From: VXYK01 sp965214565
Lineage (GTDB): Bacteria; Actinomycetota; Acidimicrobiia; Acidimicrobiales; Aldehydirespiratoraceae
DNA length: 64,000 nt
Direction of reading: 5' to 3'
Assembly (NCBI GenBank): GCA_965214565.1
Contig: OZ243951.1
Location: 2,790,001-2,854,000, forward strand
This document shows positions 61,601 to 64,000 of the stretch, one piece after another. Each line of letters begins with the position of its first letter. The stretch's first letter is position 1. The notes under the pieces were generated by a model. It was not told the origin of the DNA. It saw only the letters and a list, made by a program, of their open reading frames with translations, and searched no databases. Both the position numbers and the translations under genes were made by a program.

Positions 61601-64000
61601 GCCGGTGTTCGGCGCGTCGGGTTTAGAGAACTTGCCGACCTGCACGGTCTCGGGCGCATCCGAGACCGTGGTCGCGTTGTAGTCGAGGAGCACTCCGCCG
61701 TCGACGTCGACCTGGACTTGCACGTTCTCGCCGACAACCAGCGGCTCGCTCAAGGTGACGGTGACGAGGGCCTTGTCGCTGCTGCGGTCGGCGTCGCTAC
61801 TCAGCGCCTCGGTGACGGTGACCGTCGCCTCCAGCGCGGCCAGCACCCCGACCAGCATCGGCGTCGAAGCCACGACTTCGCGGTTGCCGGCGCCGTCGTT
61901 GTATATGGCCCTCAGGCGCAGCACCTGGCCGGCGTCAGAGGCAGCCACCTCATAGGAAGCGCTGTCGCCGCCCTCGCCAGGCGCAACCCCCCAGTCGGCA
62001 CCGAGTTGGCGAGCGATCTGCCACAGGTAGGTGACTGCGGCCGGATCGCCGTCGGGGTCGCCCGACACCGACCCGGTGAGGGTTGAGCGGCCGGCTATGG
62101 GGGTGCCCGATACCGTGACGGTGGCGGCGCCCTCGTTGACGTCGGCCACCGTCACCGTGATGTCCTGACGCACCTCGGTGGCCGAGCCGTCGGCGCCCAC
62201 CGAGGTGGCGACCACCGTCATCGCAACCGAAGCGGCGGTCTCGTAGTCCAGTCCGGTGCCCTCATAGGAGATCTGGCCGGTGGCCGAGTCGATCACGAAC
62301 CCTGTCGGCGCCGCTCCGCCGGAGCGGCCTTCGAGCGTGTAGCTGACGGTGTCGTCGTTGATGTCGGTAGCGGTCACCGGCGAGCCCACCTTCACCGCGG
62401 TGGTCGAGCCGTCTGCGTTCTCGGCGACCACCAGATCGGCGGGCACGGCGTCAAACACCGCGTCGGCCGCAGCAGCGGCAGGCTCGTTGTCGGTCACGTT
62501 CACCGTGAAGCTGTTGGCAGAGGGGTCCGGGTCGGCGCCACCGGCCACATCGGTGGCCGTCAAGTCGAAGCCGTTCGCTGCGCCGCCGTCAGGTCCGAGA
62601 GCGACGGTCACCGACTCGGTCGCCTCGGCGCTGGAGTCGTCGACCGCGGTCATGGTGATCGTGGCTGTCTGCACCGTGTTGACCCCGTCGCCGGCGAACT
62701 TCACCGTCGGTACCAGCGAGTTCGTAAGGCCCGACGTGACGCCGTGGTTCGAGCTCCCCGACAGGGCGAAGGCCACATCGCCCGCGACGACTCCCGGGCC
62801 GGAGACCACCAGCGGCACCTCGATCGTCTCGTCCGCGACCAGCGGACGGCTCAGCGTGACCGTGAACACTGCGTCGGCCGCGGTGCCGCTGCCGCCCTCA
62901 GCGATCGCGCCCGAGTCGCTGCGGGCCAGGCTCACCTCCGTCGGGTCGTTGTCGCGGATGGTCGCCCCCAAAGTGGGGGCCGTTACGGCGGCGTAGATGG
63001 GATCGTCAGACGTGACTGTCCAGGTGATGATCGCGAAGCCTTTGACACCGCCGGGAGTGTCCACACTGTCGTCAGCCGGCTCAAAAACGACACTTTGGCG
63101 AACGTTCCACAACTCGGGCGTGAACGTCAGCGTCTGGGCGCTGGCGGCGGACCCGCCGGGAGTATTCACCATCACCAGATCAGGCGACAGCGACGTGAAC
63201 GTGTAATGCACCTCCTGCGTCGGCTTCGAGTCAAGACTGGTCCTCAGCGTCCGGGCTGTTCCCTCAACCAGCGGGTAGGGCGTCAGCGCGCTGACCGTCA
63301 CCGCGACCGACGGGATCGACATATCCGCCGGGTAGTCGGCAGCGGCAGTGGTGACGGTGTGGGAGATCGTCGCGCTGCCCGCCTTGACGCCGGTCACGGT
63401 CACGGCCTGCGGGACGGCCCAGTCGCTTGAGGTGAACGTGAGAGGGCCGCTGACCGTGGCGGTCGCGGTGTCGTCCGAGGCAGGGGTGATCACCACCGCA
63501 GCGCCGGGATCGCTGTTGAGCCGCACCGTGTAGGAGGCGGTCACCCCGCCCTCGCTCACCGTCAGCTTCACGGGGTCGACCAGCACCCGTGCCACGACGG
63601 GGGCGTCGATGATCTCCACCTCAAACTCGTTGTCGTCGGTGCTGGGATCGCTGTCGTCGTACGCCGCCACCCCCTCGGGCACCTTGAGACTCTCGTCGCT
63701 GACCTCGCTGAGATCGCCGAGAGCGACCCGCAGTGTCTCGCTCGTGCCTTCGTTGAGAACGTCGTCGACCGCGGTCACTGTGAGCGATGCCACCTGGGCG
63801 CCATTGGAGAAGCTGACCACCGGCGCCAGCGGGGGCCACGAGGAAAGCGTCACGCCTGTGTTCGCCTGCCCGGTCGTCAACGCCAGCGTGAAGTCCCCCG
63901 CGGTGATATTCGTGCCTGAGAACACCACCGGCAGCGACACCTGCTCACCGGACACCAGCTCCCGGCTCAGCGTGACGGTGAACGTCGCCGTGCGGTCAGC
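34376..64000 (-). CDS. Giant Calx-beta/cadherin-like repeat protein, 5' end beyond the window
   Basis: One frame is open from the stop at 34376-34378 through the right edge. At least 9,859 residues (about 1 MDa) follow a GTG at 63955, and the frame continues upstream as DRTATFTVTLSREL with no stop, so the start and any signal peptide lie outside. The chain is mostly Calx-beta-like beta modules (typical ends VTVNDDD, TVADDD; ETLTVALGD cores), with cadherin/putative-Ig domains, three supra-repeats and three YWLNG modules. It is Thr/Val/Asp/Ala-rich, with about a dozen Cys, no RTX GGxGxD arrays and no LPxTG. Probably a calcium-binding surface or secreted adhesin (inference). Assembly of such repeats deserves care. 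Confidence 0.9.
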   Translation of the reverse strand, partial: ADRTATFTVTLSRELVSGEQVSLPVVFSGTNITAGDFTLALTTGQANTGVTLSSWPPLAPVVSFSNGAQVASLTVTAVDDVLNEGTSETLRVALGDLSEVSDESLKVPEGVAAYDDSDPSTDDNEFEVEIIDAPVVARVLVDPVKLTVSEGGVTASYTVRLNSDPGAAVVITPASDDTATATVSGPLTFTSSDWAVPQAVTVTGVKAGSATISHTVTTAAADYPADMSIPSVAVTVSALTPYPLVEGTARTLRTSLDSKPTQEVHYTFTSLSPDLVMVNTPGGSAASAQTLTFTPELWNVRQSVVFEPADDSVDTPGGVKGFAIITWTVTSDDPIYAAVTAPTLGATIRDNDPTEVSLARSDSGAIAEGGSGTAADAVFTVTLSRPLVADETIEVPLVVSGPGVVAGDVAFALSGSSNHGVTSGLTNSLVPTVKFAGDGVNTVQTATITMTAVDDSSAEATESVTVALGPDGGAANGFDLTATDVAGGADPDPSANSFTVNVTDNEPAAAAADAVFDAVPADLVVAENADGSTTAVKVGSPVTATDINDDTVSYTLEGRSGGAAPTGFVIDSATGQISYEGTGLDYETAASVAMTVVATSVGADGSATEVRQDITVTVADVNEGAATVTVSGTPIAGRSTLTGSVSGDPDGDPAAVTYLWQIARQLGADWGVAPGEGGDSASYEVAASDAGQVLRLRAIYNDGAGNREVVASTPMLVGVLAALEATVTVTEALSSDADRSSDKALVTVTLSEPLVVGENVQVQVDVDGGVLLDYNATTVSDAPETVQVGKFSKPDAPNTGGISVTFDAAKTVPPTTATVEVSALNAAALQKKLTLSSPRLLKPHRRPSLEGTELTASLIGSRVLFTAQPAPVPVTVTLARTDSGAISEAPRAAAAAREAELTVTLGRALTAAERVDVPLVLSGTNITASDVSLALTTGETNTGVELFEVSSLGPVVRFHGAGAQVAAVSLFASNDAVDENAETLTVALGDLSAESLGTHVVGGTAAGAGANSFDVTLNDDDTAALSLNNVVVGAPFSVDEPSGTATVSVALESQPTHNVTVTVTSGTSSALLVSTGGGQPAGSVQLTFTPTNVSKAQTVTLHAVDDSVVNEGGSRAVSVRFAAASTDPKYQGLSESLSAAVLDDDDRALPEVQFTSDAFAASEAAGSRTATVTLSLSPAPQVDTTLRYSTSRSATEGVDYTKLSHSVSVPAGATKATIPVVVLDDTVDEPPETIWLKLNANGDGYRVGSTVLTTVTIVDDDATTVALARSAGSGPIPEGGTVDVTVSLSRELAVGETAAVRVLLRSPEDPDNPGPENRGTGLTAADVTVSEKQGAANRNATIGSVSGTAGDLYAVVTLDEGAQIAELTLTAADDHNDETAAADSDSMVVSLSLANAVADGTNLGGGVVPADDGDQATVDNSFDVEVVDDDGAAGLVIAETDGGTRVSENNAAAKGASDTYTVRLATEPSATVTVTATATGGAQVSVDDGAAAASAQLTFTASDWWMPQTVTVTAASDQNDNTDNAGFRSGSVTHTVSGYSGVTTGPPVQVGILDDEATTVTLSGGGTVIEGSKGTADVTVRLGRALVAGEVAEVPVTVSSNTGAILGGPARLLERRRALSWTASGTGVTLKADPISSSGPYKAPLVVRFAGPGAQTATITFTAVNGDSDRNNETVNVSVPTTGTALNTANEKRETNLAGGLQAGRPTLTSISIREPGQQREATLAVSGGGTVTEGGELTVTVTLDANTGTEVDIPVRMRTSGLPTASTADFTLSDKGIVTISSGSKTGTVMLTAETDSITEPDEFLILEFGILPSQVVAADSGVTARVTITDAGYAALPEISIEADTSPVTEGTAAVFTVTADTAPTADLAVTVTVADAAGSDFIAAGDEGNQTVTISAGATTATLSVDTTADSIDEPDGDITATVKTGTGYRVSTSNDTAKVTVNDDDDATPDVVVSWSQADGSALPGTLALVEGDAVRGSAQVQVQLSKQPAGDEPASVSVLSWDPLAVQVSHASLTFTASDWGVPQPVMVTAVDDLDTDAESVLVTFTAPGHTPGSVSVNVADEVSKAPTLADAVFAAVPDDLTLVENADGSSTAIAVGSPVTATDANSDTVTYSLEGRSGGATPTGFVIDSATGQISYEGTGVDREASPQVALVVVATSFGANGTATAVRQAVSVTVTDVNEGKANTVMVAGVPVAGASVLRLVSVSGDPDGDPAAGVASSYRWEVSADGSTGWTAATGTGASTASYSVAVGDAGKYLRLTVGYTDGGGNAETGVSSAAQGPVKTQLETLSLLNAAVEVTTALGSDADHTSDAAEIEVSLDARALNGETVTVPLSFTGGTLGTDFSLAASGTGVSLSGSSVVFTGPAAVKATVEVTAASAAVLGTELTVAAGSAATTSVSGLTVKAALAGDGAVFTGTATEPKPKPDPDPVTVTLARTDSGPISEDPNAAAAAREAEFTVTLGRALTSSERVEVPLVLSGSNIAASDVSLALTTGETNTGVELLEVSSLAPVVRFHGAGAQVASLTITAADDLVDEGTSETLTVALGDLAASSLATNVAGGAQAGAGANSFDVVIDDDDTAALVAAVVGGVLRVSEPSGTDTLLLALKSRPTSDVTVTVASGDSSALSVSTAGGAKAASVQLTFTPVKALVSQAVTVHSVDDDVDNAGNVRDVTVTVTSSSSDTKYEGLSETVNAKVADDDLPASPLVQFAQAAHTASEVAGDRGVSLGLSVSPAPSGSMTVAYTVTGTATSGDDFTALSGSVSVPAGATTATIPITVLDDTTDEPSETVVVTLDASSAYRLGSVAAATVTVADDDATVVRLARVDSGPIAEGETTGAKADAEFTVTLGRALAVGEIVEVPLVLSALKGSGSDVTAADVDVATRPGGTLNKGVSVGGGASLTPTVTFTGHATDVVQTATLLLTSPDDSVQERQEKVTVALGPADATANGFGHSGRATNVGGGAVPHRSADSFDLAVFDADNDPIVVTLSGGGRLLEGSKNSVTVTVELDRALAAGEVAEVPVTVQSLSKSILSGPARLLERVRALSWSATGTGVTLKSDPLARSDLYKAALLVRFDGTGAQTATITFTAENGDADRLNERITVRIPPAQNALNAPARNTNVGGGLSAGTPSLTAVNLFEPGNELEATLAVDNNGTVAEGRSLTVTVTLDANTGTEVDIPVRMRTSGLPTASAADFTLSKSGVVTISNGTKTGTVTLDAETDSITEPDEFLILEFGSLPVGIIAADSGVTARVTITDAGYAALPEISIAADTSPVTEGTAAVFTVTADTAPTADLAVTVTVADAAGSDFIAAGDERNHTVTIRATETDATLSISTTADSIDEPGGDITAIVKTGTGYRVSTSNDTAKVTVNDDDDATPDVVVSWSQADGSALPAAPVLVEGDTYTIKVSLDNAAPAGGVTIPLGITLLTAEAADYSIPNGVTIAAGQMSATFDVEALTDDLREDNDLFNVTLCPTASTASCPDGYTSGDMPPSVDFIITDPGIALDASGIAFLPDSTETKLLEEGTSGTLTVVLEKDPVVDATVTVRAIDSNLRGSFKQWLDAAVSEHIGVDTDPDTDGFQAELTFTGGNSGNWMVPQTVRVYALYDGDADTGAQDYDEYTIGLLNKAASGPYKAQVNTGAERFLLRVVDVGHKVIVPQTAVSVGEDGTITYEVHLASDPGGTVVVTPTSGDTTKASVSGALTFTSSNWSTPQLVTVTGVAVGSATITHAVTTATSDYPQSMTIDSVDVEVTIAGILLSVKRTGAARVNEGTRDVAGEPIAFEVALGRALAAGERVDVGLVVSGSGVTASDFAALTRTVGEGLNTGVSVEAAGSLTPTVVFEGEGAQLATLVLEPIDRVLETPREEVVTVALAGAAALAADSDTNVSETLVVDSSADQFTATVVDDEYELAFTQRSYTAAEGDGPVSVKVALSRVQARDVPVALTLTDVTTTIDDWEVGNDFTNPVTIPAGERRATLEFSIVDDDLIEPTETLRVYPNPQHQPEGTALDFTFATVQIADNDPTVSVTAASQVYEGDNIVFTVTRNAVYAGTGENRVSSALTVNVGVAESGTADYVTAGDEGVQVVTIPAGQASATLTVPTTGNNSTDSGTDTVTATVQNPTTAGAYSIARASAVVTVLDDDTPGVSVSPATLRVWEVDNGLTHDHREDQATYEVRLNSAPSGGETVRVTPTSSDIAVATVNPMHLDFDTIDWKVPQVVTVTGVADTTESAGHQRAVTVSHAVSSQLRSGPGGRYGSVTSVPSVTVDVLDKPVLSIASPGVVEGDSGTTDLVFTVTLTPASLRTVTVEYLRWDALSTTVPGVDHEAVTPGTLTFAPGETSKTVTVKVFGDVVVEPAENLVLYLRYPTVAVIDPDAGASIGDIRNDDTSAPPVLSIAGSTVAEGDSGTTDLDFTVTLTPAAARTVTVDYSRFALRLTATHLESGLRVATHFVDYQAFAGGTLTFAAGETSKTVTVTVRSDIFPESDEVLAVRLSDAVHAVIDPENQTAEGVIENDDDAALVLSAAEVSVAEADDPGTPSTREDQAAWTVRLSEAPVGGDVKVRLLAPNDKVTASPAELVFTADDWNDPQTVTVTAVADDVDNPDDARKATVRLDVRAPSTNFRGVVSNVTVTVTDDDDPPTAVKVSVVRTSDATVNEGTSGDAYENDDGEWVDPAHGAIVFEVRLSRALLSGERVDVPLVVSGTGVTVNDFEDLVLADGDSLNTGVSITDVDTLVPVVVFDGAGAQIATLMLEALDDNLETPRNETVTIAVAADTVLAAQTGTTVADVARAATAYSFDTTVVDDEYLLTFTGSDRVRVPEGAGTVSLQVGLSRALHRDVMVRFRYIDNPALLQGPTDLFDSPARATSGADYTPKHILGEELLLVEAGDTAATLTFDIADDSTNESTERLRIEATPENRPIGYPSDALKDVADVYIVDNDPAGDNVVVSASSVAVTEGAAASTYTLKLASDPVQDVTVTVTVPQAHRDAVTVTAPGGTAGATAELTFTTTGTNIWSTAQTVTVTAIADSDASNETVQLTHSAAVSNTDNPYHQIAIDPVTVSVTDNDPATVTVTMSASDGDPNGDVVEGASGAAGYKTITLALGRALTGSETITVPLTVVGATVTTDYAFGLQPNSQTGVSLTTTGGTYTAQNPAVVFSAGGSSATLQLVPVNKSSVDTQLAVTIDFGTVTHTGVAGGVDTPAGGPVSVIIVNDELVVPGNWPLKPDGLGEHDTFRLLFVTTGGNDAGHPDIGTYNGDIHNQILNDNHGGAAHASIKDGAVASFFRIVGCTANVSALVNTVMNHGPGFTDGSVSATSDGVPIYWLNGNKLADNYFDFYDGDWDDETNPRSHTGGSVSSSGPYTTGCEDDGTIGSTTSSRGPLDAFNGPPAHAHAGMLNSNAANPLHGSEISKLSVASLFYGISPVFKVGEPFLEFSSATYSAAEDDGTASVTVTSTAATKTALTVNYTVTGGSASAGDDYTTLSGTFTFPAGASSADLDIAITDDMAPEEDETIILRLDAGTGYELESQTTTTFTIKANDTVTASLSSDHYTFLENVGNAAITVELNHAAPYPVQVTVTPTDGTATGADYNNSAVSGTIPMGSTSVAINIPITNDSTIDSRVRDEEFTVALTVTARSGLQLGTASATVVIADDDFSFGEVIRGFSSSSPTIDEGDSFTYYVRASTNPGSAQTVTFTGQDDTILVLDTDADTAGDQATLEFDSSNWYIQRAVTVTAPQDPDGRGGRVDLKASGLGGFSTSTVTVVEDEVAVELFVERVSVNEGDRIKVTVKIGSVQPEIANIPVLVHTDNTPDPTVCPAGTADDSTDYTLQRDHGNWKFFNVPAGQTERTKMFIAHDDNAAEVPETAILCLGNPSKIQGKVVFGHGHQHRAEITIYDAVTAESDSSYEVPSNWALKPSGLTAGDKFRLLFATSSRRDATSTDIADYNEFVQRAAGSADAHAQIQPYSGTITALASTASTDARDNTSTTGTGETIYWLNGAKLADNYADLYDGSWDNRTAKNEKGDTDESYRLVWTGSNANGTKHATESLGADPRAAVGNVNSSYPPILYTGAGNNDRARTNRHRLYGLSPVFTVAAAPVGPSVSFVNSKDVSVAVAELLTGDAARLRFRLSEPVPRDSSLSVRYSVSGTATAGTDYAALSGEVVVGPGSSGGEIVVRPIDDAWVEDAESVVVTLMSGTGYTLGENTVGKVQITDDDEVPDVELSADVDEVSEGGGAVDVTVRAELSNGSRYESDVVVTMSVEGSGVVGAVGFAEVADFDVTIQGGWSFGRKTFTLTPEADQTDEPSETVTLSASTVSPAGLVVTPASLPIVLSDDDPAVLSFGGGGFAVESDASSSATVNLSLGRVLGAGESLRVPLAITGVEAGDVVVADGGSAGVSVEGGATLSPVVVFTGSGTQGVQVNVAELIVTAGNDADQVHEVAVFGLAPGAATHPGGGVVVGDGVSGSASVQVVDDDATAAAVLAWPGAVSLVEGGGDAASEEVQVRLGSQPGGDVSVSVASWDVLAVRAAPGSLTFTTSDWDDPQPVTVTAVDDLDKTAESVTVAFTAAGHTPGSAGVSVADEASKASALADAVFNTVPGDLALAENDQGPVDVGSAVTATDADGDLVTYTLEGPSQTAPPVGFTIDSATGQISYGPIPNNFGSTTPVPGLDRETSPQVALVVVATSLGADGTATAVRQPVSVTVTDVDEGDGEVVIAGVPVAGRSRLTASVSGDPDGDPAAGSSYAWQTSADGSTGWAAATGDGHRTASYSVAVGDAGRHLRVTVGYVDGGGNTESVVSAAQGPVKTPLESASLLNATVEVTAALGSDADHASEAAEIEVSLDAAVLSGESVRVPLSFTGGTLGTDFSLAASGTGVTLDGSSVVFTGPAAAKATVEVTALSAAALGTELTVAAGSAATSSVSGLTVKAALVGDGAVFTGTATEPKPKPKPDPDPVTVTLTRTDSGAVSEDPNAAAAAREATLTVTLGRVLAAGERVEVPLVLSGSNITASDVALSLTSGESNTGVSLLEVPSLGPVVRLSGAGAQVAAVSLSAANDAVDEDAETLTVALGDMSASSLGTNVAGGVQAGAGANSFDVTVNDDDTAGLKTAAVGGVLRLSEPSGSDTLLVALKSQPTSDVTVTVASGDSSALSVSTAGGAKAASVQLTFTPVKWLVSQAVTVHAVDDDVDNAGNVRDVVVTVSSSSSDAKYGGLSETVAARVADDDGPVLPQFQFTSAAYTAGEAAGDRGVSLGLSVSPAPTAALTVRYTVTGTAVSGDDFTALSGIVTVPAGATAATIPITVLDDTVDEPSETVVVTLGIADAYRLGSTSAATVTITDDDATVVRLARVDSGPILEGETTGAKADAEFTVTLGRALAVGEIVEVPLVLSALKDSGSDVTAADVDVATKPGGTLNAGVAVGSGASLTPTVTFTGHATDVVQVATLLLSSPSDSAQEFQEKVTVALGPDDTTANGFGHSGRATTVGGGAVPHRSADSFDVAVFDADNDPIVVTLSGGGRLMEGSGETATVTVVLDRVLAAGEVAEVPVTVQSLTKSILSGPARLLERVRALSWSATGTGVTLKSDPLSRSDVYKAALLLRFDGAGAQTATITFTAENGDTDRLNERITVRIPSTGNALNAAARETNVGGGLEVGSPSLAAVNLFEPGNELEATLAVDSNGQVAEGGSLTVTVELDANTGTEVHIPVRMRTSGLPTASAADFTLSNSGVVTISNGTNTGTVMLTATSDGITEPDEFLILEFGSLPVGIVAADSGVTAKVTITDPDYAALPEISIAAGTSPVTEGTEAEFTVTADTAPTANLTVTISVADAAGSDFVAAGDEGNQTVTISAGATTATLSVDTTADSIDEPDGDITAIVKAGTGYRVSTTGDTAKVTVNDDDNNNAPTVATAIPDQTAKAGTAFTYAFPPGTFTDADGHSLTYSAAKSDGTALPSWLSFTPGTRAFSGTPQAGDVGMVSVKVTARDSKGATASDMFDIVVSAADGVTLSVSALTLTELGSATDAAKSYTVVLDTDPGATVTVTVASADTTAVVVDTDSDMSGDQSTLTFSSGDWSSAQSVMLRAVNDGDAAAETVTVTHTATVSDTDNPYHGVDIGSLSVTTVDAGHGVVVSKAAVSVAENDGTDTYTIVLKSQPGASLVITPTSTAAANAAVSGALTFTNSNWSTPQTVTVTGKGAGSATISHAVTTPTSGYPTSTPVTSVSATVTNVAPTVANQIPNQAATVGTAFTYTFPANTFADAGSLTYTATKSDGTALPGWLSFDTGTRAFSGTPQSGDVGTLSVTVTAADGNSGTVSDTFDIVVSAAAVVPVTVTMAGSDGSDGNALEGAGNSTGYRTVTITLGRALTGSESVTVPLSVVGATVTTDYTFALQPTSQTGVSLTTTGGTHTAQDPAVVFTSGAQTATLRLTPVNNNDRTQPYVTIDYGSGARVPSATGVTLADPTGGPIGIVLVDDETGDIEVPSNWELVPSGLSGGDDFRLLFRTSEGRDASSSDIGVYDAFVRGVLAEGGHAAIKPYAGFFKVFGSTRSASGSSGTTARVHNGLNTVHNGHLTDPEAEGGLWADGSTRLRVGNAAIGVPTYWLGGAILANNYADLCDLAWSSGDGVTTGWDTDDPRSEDGTRNIPTGAISDYAPYEAWTGSGNACEAYDHPLGNATVSKSSADSGGGQALLHASAEANTATHPLYGYSPMFKVAASAVPVVQFASATYTATEASGSRSINVAVNASPAPAANLSVAYTVAGTAANGSDYTTITSPVSVGTDGTGTITIGVTDDMVDDDAETIVLTLSSGTGYTLGSTDATTVTITDNDAAPTTVTLSASPATVTEGAGATTVTVTATVNGGTTFGIAKTVTASVTGQNDSDKVAFAASPAAFNIVIHAEAASGQGTFTLTPTDDSADTADGEAAISGTLSGVAVAGASVAISDDDTAANNAPTVANTIPNQTATTGTAFSYAFAANTFNDADGDALTYTATKSDGSALPGWLTFAAGTRAFSGTPTSGDAGTVSVKVTAADGNGGSVSDTFDIVVSAPAVPVVSFSSATYGGGEAAGSRSVSVTVNVDRAPTANLAVSFTVSGTATPGADYTALGSSVTILAGDTSAVVVVSITDDSVGDPSETIVLTLDDGAAYDVGARGTATVTISDDDTVGLVLSVTKLDIAEGRKVAFKVKPASEPVGILQVDVSLPPELVTGGKVSLSQNTILRSQKLSLFFVRSEWQTVVVTAHADDDLDDLMTELSLVASGGGFDGVSVKVPVKVMDTQYPESWTDFAHLTVYKGDETKPIDVTESKGYAHFVVIRARTWTGEGQFPADFEQIPDPWGFKLCFGGTATLHVDYQVRNRFNRPLRLDGNCSYHNVKADGTAMDTGQDRAHFYLRVYDDAHEDSGETIEITLHNPDGTSLFRGGYDDLTYVIRNHDLLGPPEPQASIAANSDTVTEGVAAKFAVQISPPPPTATPLTIQLTGPESFLTADQPRTVTVNVPATGVATFEVPTIDDSVRESDGQITATIIDGAGYQPDTDYPTATVTVQDDDPNGTAPTVSITADAASITEGDTINYTITVDPAPTAPLQVALTVTQNGDWGAKTGTRTVTIGTTGTAAVAIRTTDDTSHEADGTITVAIDHDYEYDRHPTAATATVTVADDDIALPQVSIADATAAETDRYIRFNITLDKPAAQAVTVSISLRDGTAKSGDDYISLATTAQIPAGQTSVRHEVYIFDDDTAEPTETFTARIRHITGPAQAHPTNHTATGTITEPQQPQQDPDTNDTDDTEQDTDDTDDSGDTDTDSGDASPPRCALPDDAVTVAEVTGWRDALSNVAGIKRFNRVLATLGVDTGQTPMTADQAQEVADWLKNARWDRISRTLKALTQC
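34614..34740 (-). other. Asp/Thr-rich low-complexity linker
   Basis: About 40 residues made almost only of D, T, S, G, E and Q (for example DTNDTDDTEQDTDDTDD) sit between the last Calx-beta module and the C-terminal module. The DNA is a degenerate GTC/GTG/TCG run, an obvious place for copy-number change. It is likely disordered and could bind cations. Confidence 0.75.
35720..36225 (-). other. Atypical module with Cys pair in the giant protein
   Basis: About 165 residues with lower repetition than the rest: HLTVYKGDETKPIDVTESKG, ARTWTGEGQFPADFEQIPDP, GFKLCFGGT and LRLDGNCSYHN. It is richer in aromatic and basic residues. The end (DAHEDSGETIEITLHNPDG) returns to the Calx-beta pattern. The two Cys could pair. 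The function is not known. Confidence 0.55.
36890..37180 (-). repeat. Putative-Ig/CADG domain, copy 1 (C-terminal)
   Basis: About 95 residues with the dystroglycan-type cadherin (CADG/He_PIG) signature: NTIPNQTATTGTAFSYAF, LTYTATKSDGSALPGWLTF, GTRAFSGTPTSGDAGT and SDTFDIVVSA. Two closely similar copies lie at 39.0-39.3 and 40.0-40.3 kb. Confidence 0.8.
37885..38592 (-). other. YWLNG-type module, copy C
   Basis: About 235 residues that begin NWELVPSGLSGGDDFRLLF, run through SSDIGVYDAFV and GVPTYWLGGAILANNYADL, and end YGYSPMFKV. It has a Cys pair (DLCDLAW and GNACEAY). Same order of motifs as the copies at 45.7 and 47.7 kb, but longer. It is flanked on both sides by Calx-beta modules. Confidence 0.7.
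39045..39345 (-). repeat. Putative-Ig/CADG domain, copy 2
   Basis: NQIPNQAATVGTAFTYTF, LTYTATKSDGTALPGWLSF, GTRAFSGTPQSGDVGT and SDTFDIVVSA: the same framework as the other two copies. It precedes a Calx-beta module that leads to YWLNG copy C. Confidence 0.8.
40015..40318 (-). repeat. Putative-Ig/CADG domain, copy 3
   Basis: TAIPDQTAKAGTAFTYAF, LTYSAAKSDGTALPSWLSF, GTRAFSGTPQAGDVGM and SDMFDIVVSA. It begins directly after supra-repeat 3 ends, where R1 and R2 continue differently, so it marks a module boundary. Confidence 0.8.
40320..44240 (-). repeat. Supra-repeat R3 of the giant gene (about 3.9 kb)
   Basis: R3 has the same order of modules as R1 and R2. It opens with ALADAVFNTVPGDLALAEN (cadherin-like), then SGDPDGDPAAGSSYAWQ, ALGSDADHASEAAEIEV, a Calx-beta with ISEDPNAAAAAREA in the form VSEDPNAAAAAREA, GVLRLSEPSGSDTLL, VRLARVDSGPI, VVTLSGGGRLMEGS, FEPGNELEATLAVD and PEISIAAGTSPVTEGT. 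Sampled DNA is about 92% identical to R2 around 41.5 kb and fully identical over 114 bases at 42492-42605. Confidence 0.85.
45720..46290 (-). other. YWLNG-type module, copy B
   Basis: About 190 residues: NWALKPSGLTAGDKFRLLF, SSRRDATSTDIADYNEFVQ, TDARDNTSTTGTGETIYWL then NGAKLADNYADLYDGSWD, LVWTGSNANGTKH and LYGLSPVFTV. No cysteine. This is the shortest and most regular of the three copies, and the best seed for a profile. Confidence 0.75.
47720..48360 (-). other. YWLNG-type module, copy A
   Basis: About 213 residues: NWPLKPDGLGEHDTFRLLF, GHPDIGTYNGDIHNQIL, GVPIYWLNGNKLADNYFDF then YDGDWDD, PAHAHAGMLNSN, and FYGISPVFKV. It has two cysteines (IVGCTANVS and TTGCEDDGT). It is preceded by a Calx-beta module (VVEGASGAAGYKTITLALG) and followed by one (LEFSSATYSAAEDDG). 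Confidence 0.75.
48361..53815 (-). other. Unrepeated Calx-beta stretch of the giant protein
   Basis: About 1,800 residues of Calx-beta-like and related modules without copies in R1-R3. Landmarks in protein order: LCPTASTASCPDGYTSGD (the first two cysteines seen in the chain), RTGAARVNEGTRDVAGE, VLSIASPGVVEGDSGTTDL with a second close copy VLSIAGSTVAEGDSGTTDL, and VNEGTSGDAYENDDGEW. Repeated phrases such as TETLRVYPNP and ESTERLRIEATPENRP mark strand pairs with acidic Ca-site residues. No other domain type was identified. Confidence 0.65.
53816..57785 (-). repeat. Supra-repeat R2 of the giant gene (about 4 kb)
   Basis: R2 follows R1 in tandem. It opens with TLADAVFAAVPDDLTLVEN and has SGDPDGDPAAGVASSYRW, ALGSDADHTSDAAEIEV, ISEDPNAAAAAREAEFTV, GVLRVSEPSGTDTLL, VRLARVDSGPIAEGETTG, VVTLSGGGRLLEGS, FEPGNELEATLAVDNNG and PEISIAADTSPVTEGT, ending DVVVSWSQADGSALP. 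Its end (53814-53942) is nearly identical in DNA to the end of R1 (58098-58226). Confidence 0.85.
58100..62467 (-). repeat. Supra-repeat R1 of the giant gene (about 4.4 kb, the most divergent)
   Basis: R1 opens with ADAVFDAVPADLVVAEN and keeps the module order, but with changed or extra modules in the middle: DADRSSDKALVTVTL, ISEAPRAAAAAREAELTV, VDEPSGTATVSVALESQP, ARSAGSGPIPEGGTVDV, and VIEGSKGTADVTVRLG. It rejoins R2 closely at PEISIEADTSPVTEGT and DVVVSWSQADGSALPGT. The N-terminal parts diverge more than the C-terminal parts. Confidence 0.75.
62468..64000 (-). other. N-terminal-most part of the giant gene inside the window
   Basis: About 510 residues upstream of R1: Calx-beta modules with VSLPVVFSGTNITAGDF, VLVDPVKLTVSEGGVTASY then TVRLNSDPG, TLRTSLDSKPTQEVHYTF and LARSDSGAIAEGGSG. 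No signal peptide or start is present; the frame runs off the right edge. The style equals that of R1-R3, so more repeats may continue beyond the window. Confidence 0.75.

Noticed and set aside
34385..63430. Many + strand open frames of 100-512 codons opposite the giant gene (for example 37334-38920 and 44648-46186)
   Set aside because: They are Arg/His-rich shadows created by the GAC/GTC/ACC-rich codons of the giant gene, have no family motifs, and recur at each supra-repeat.
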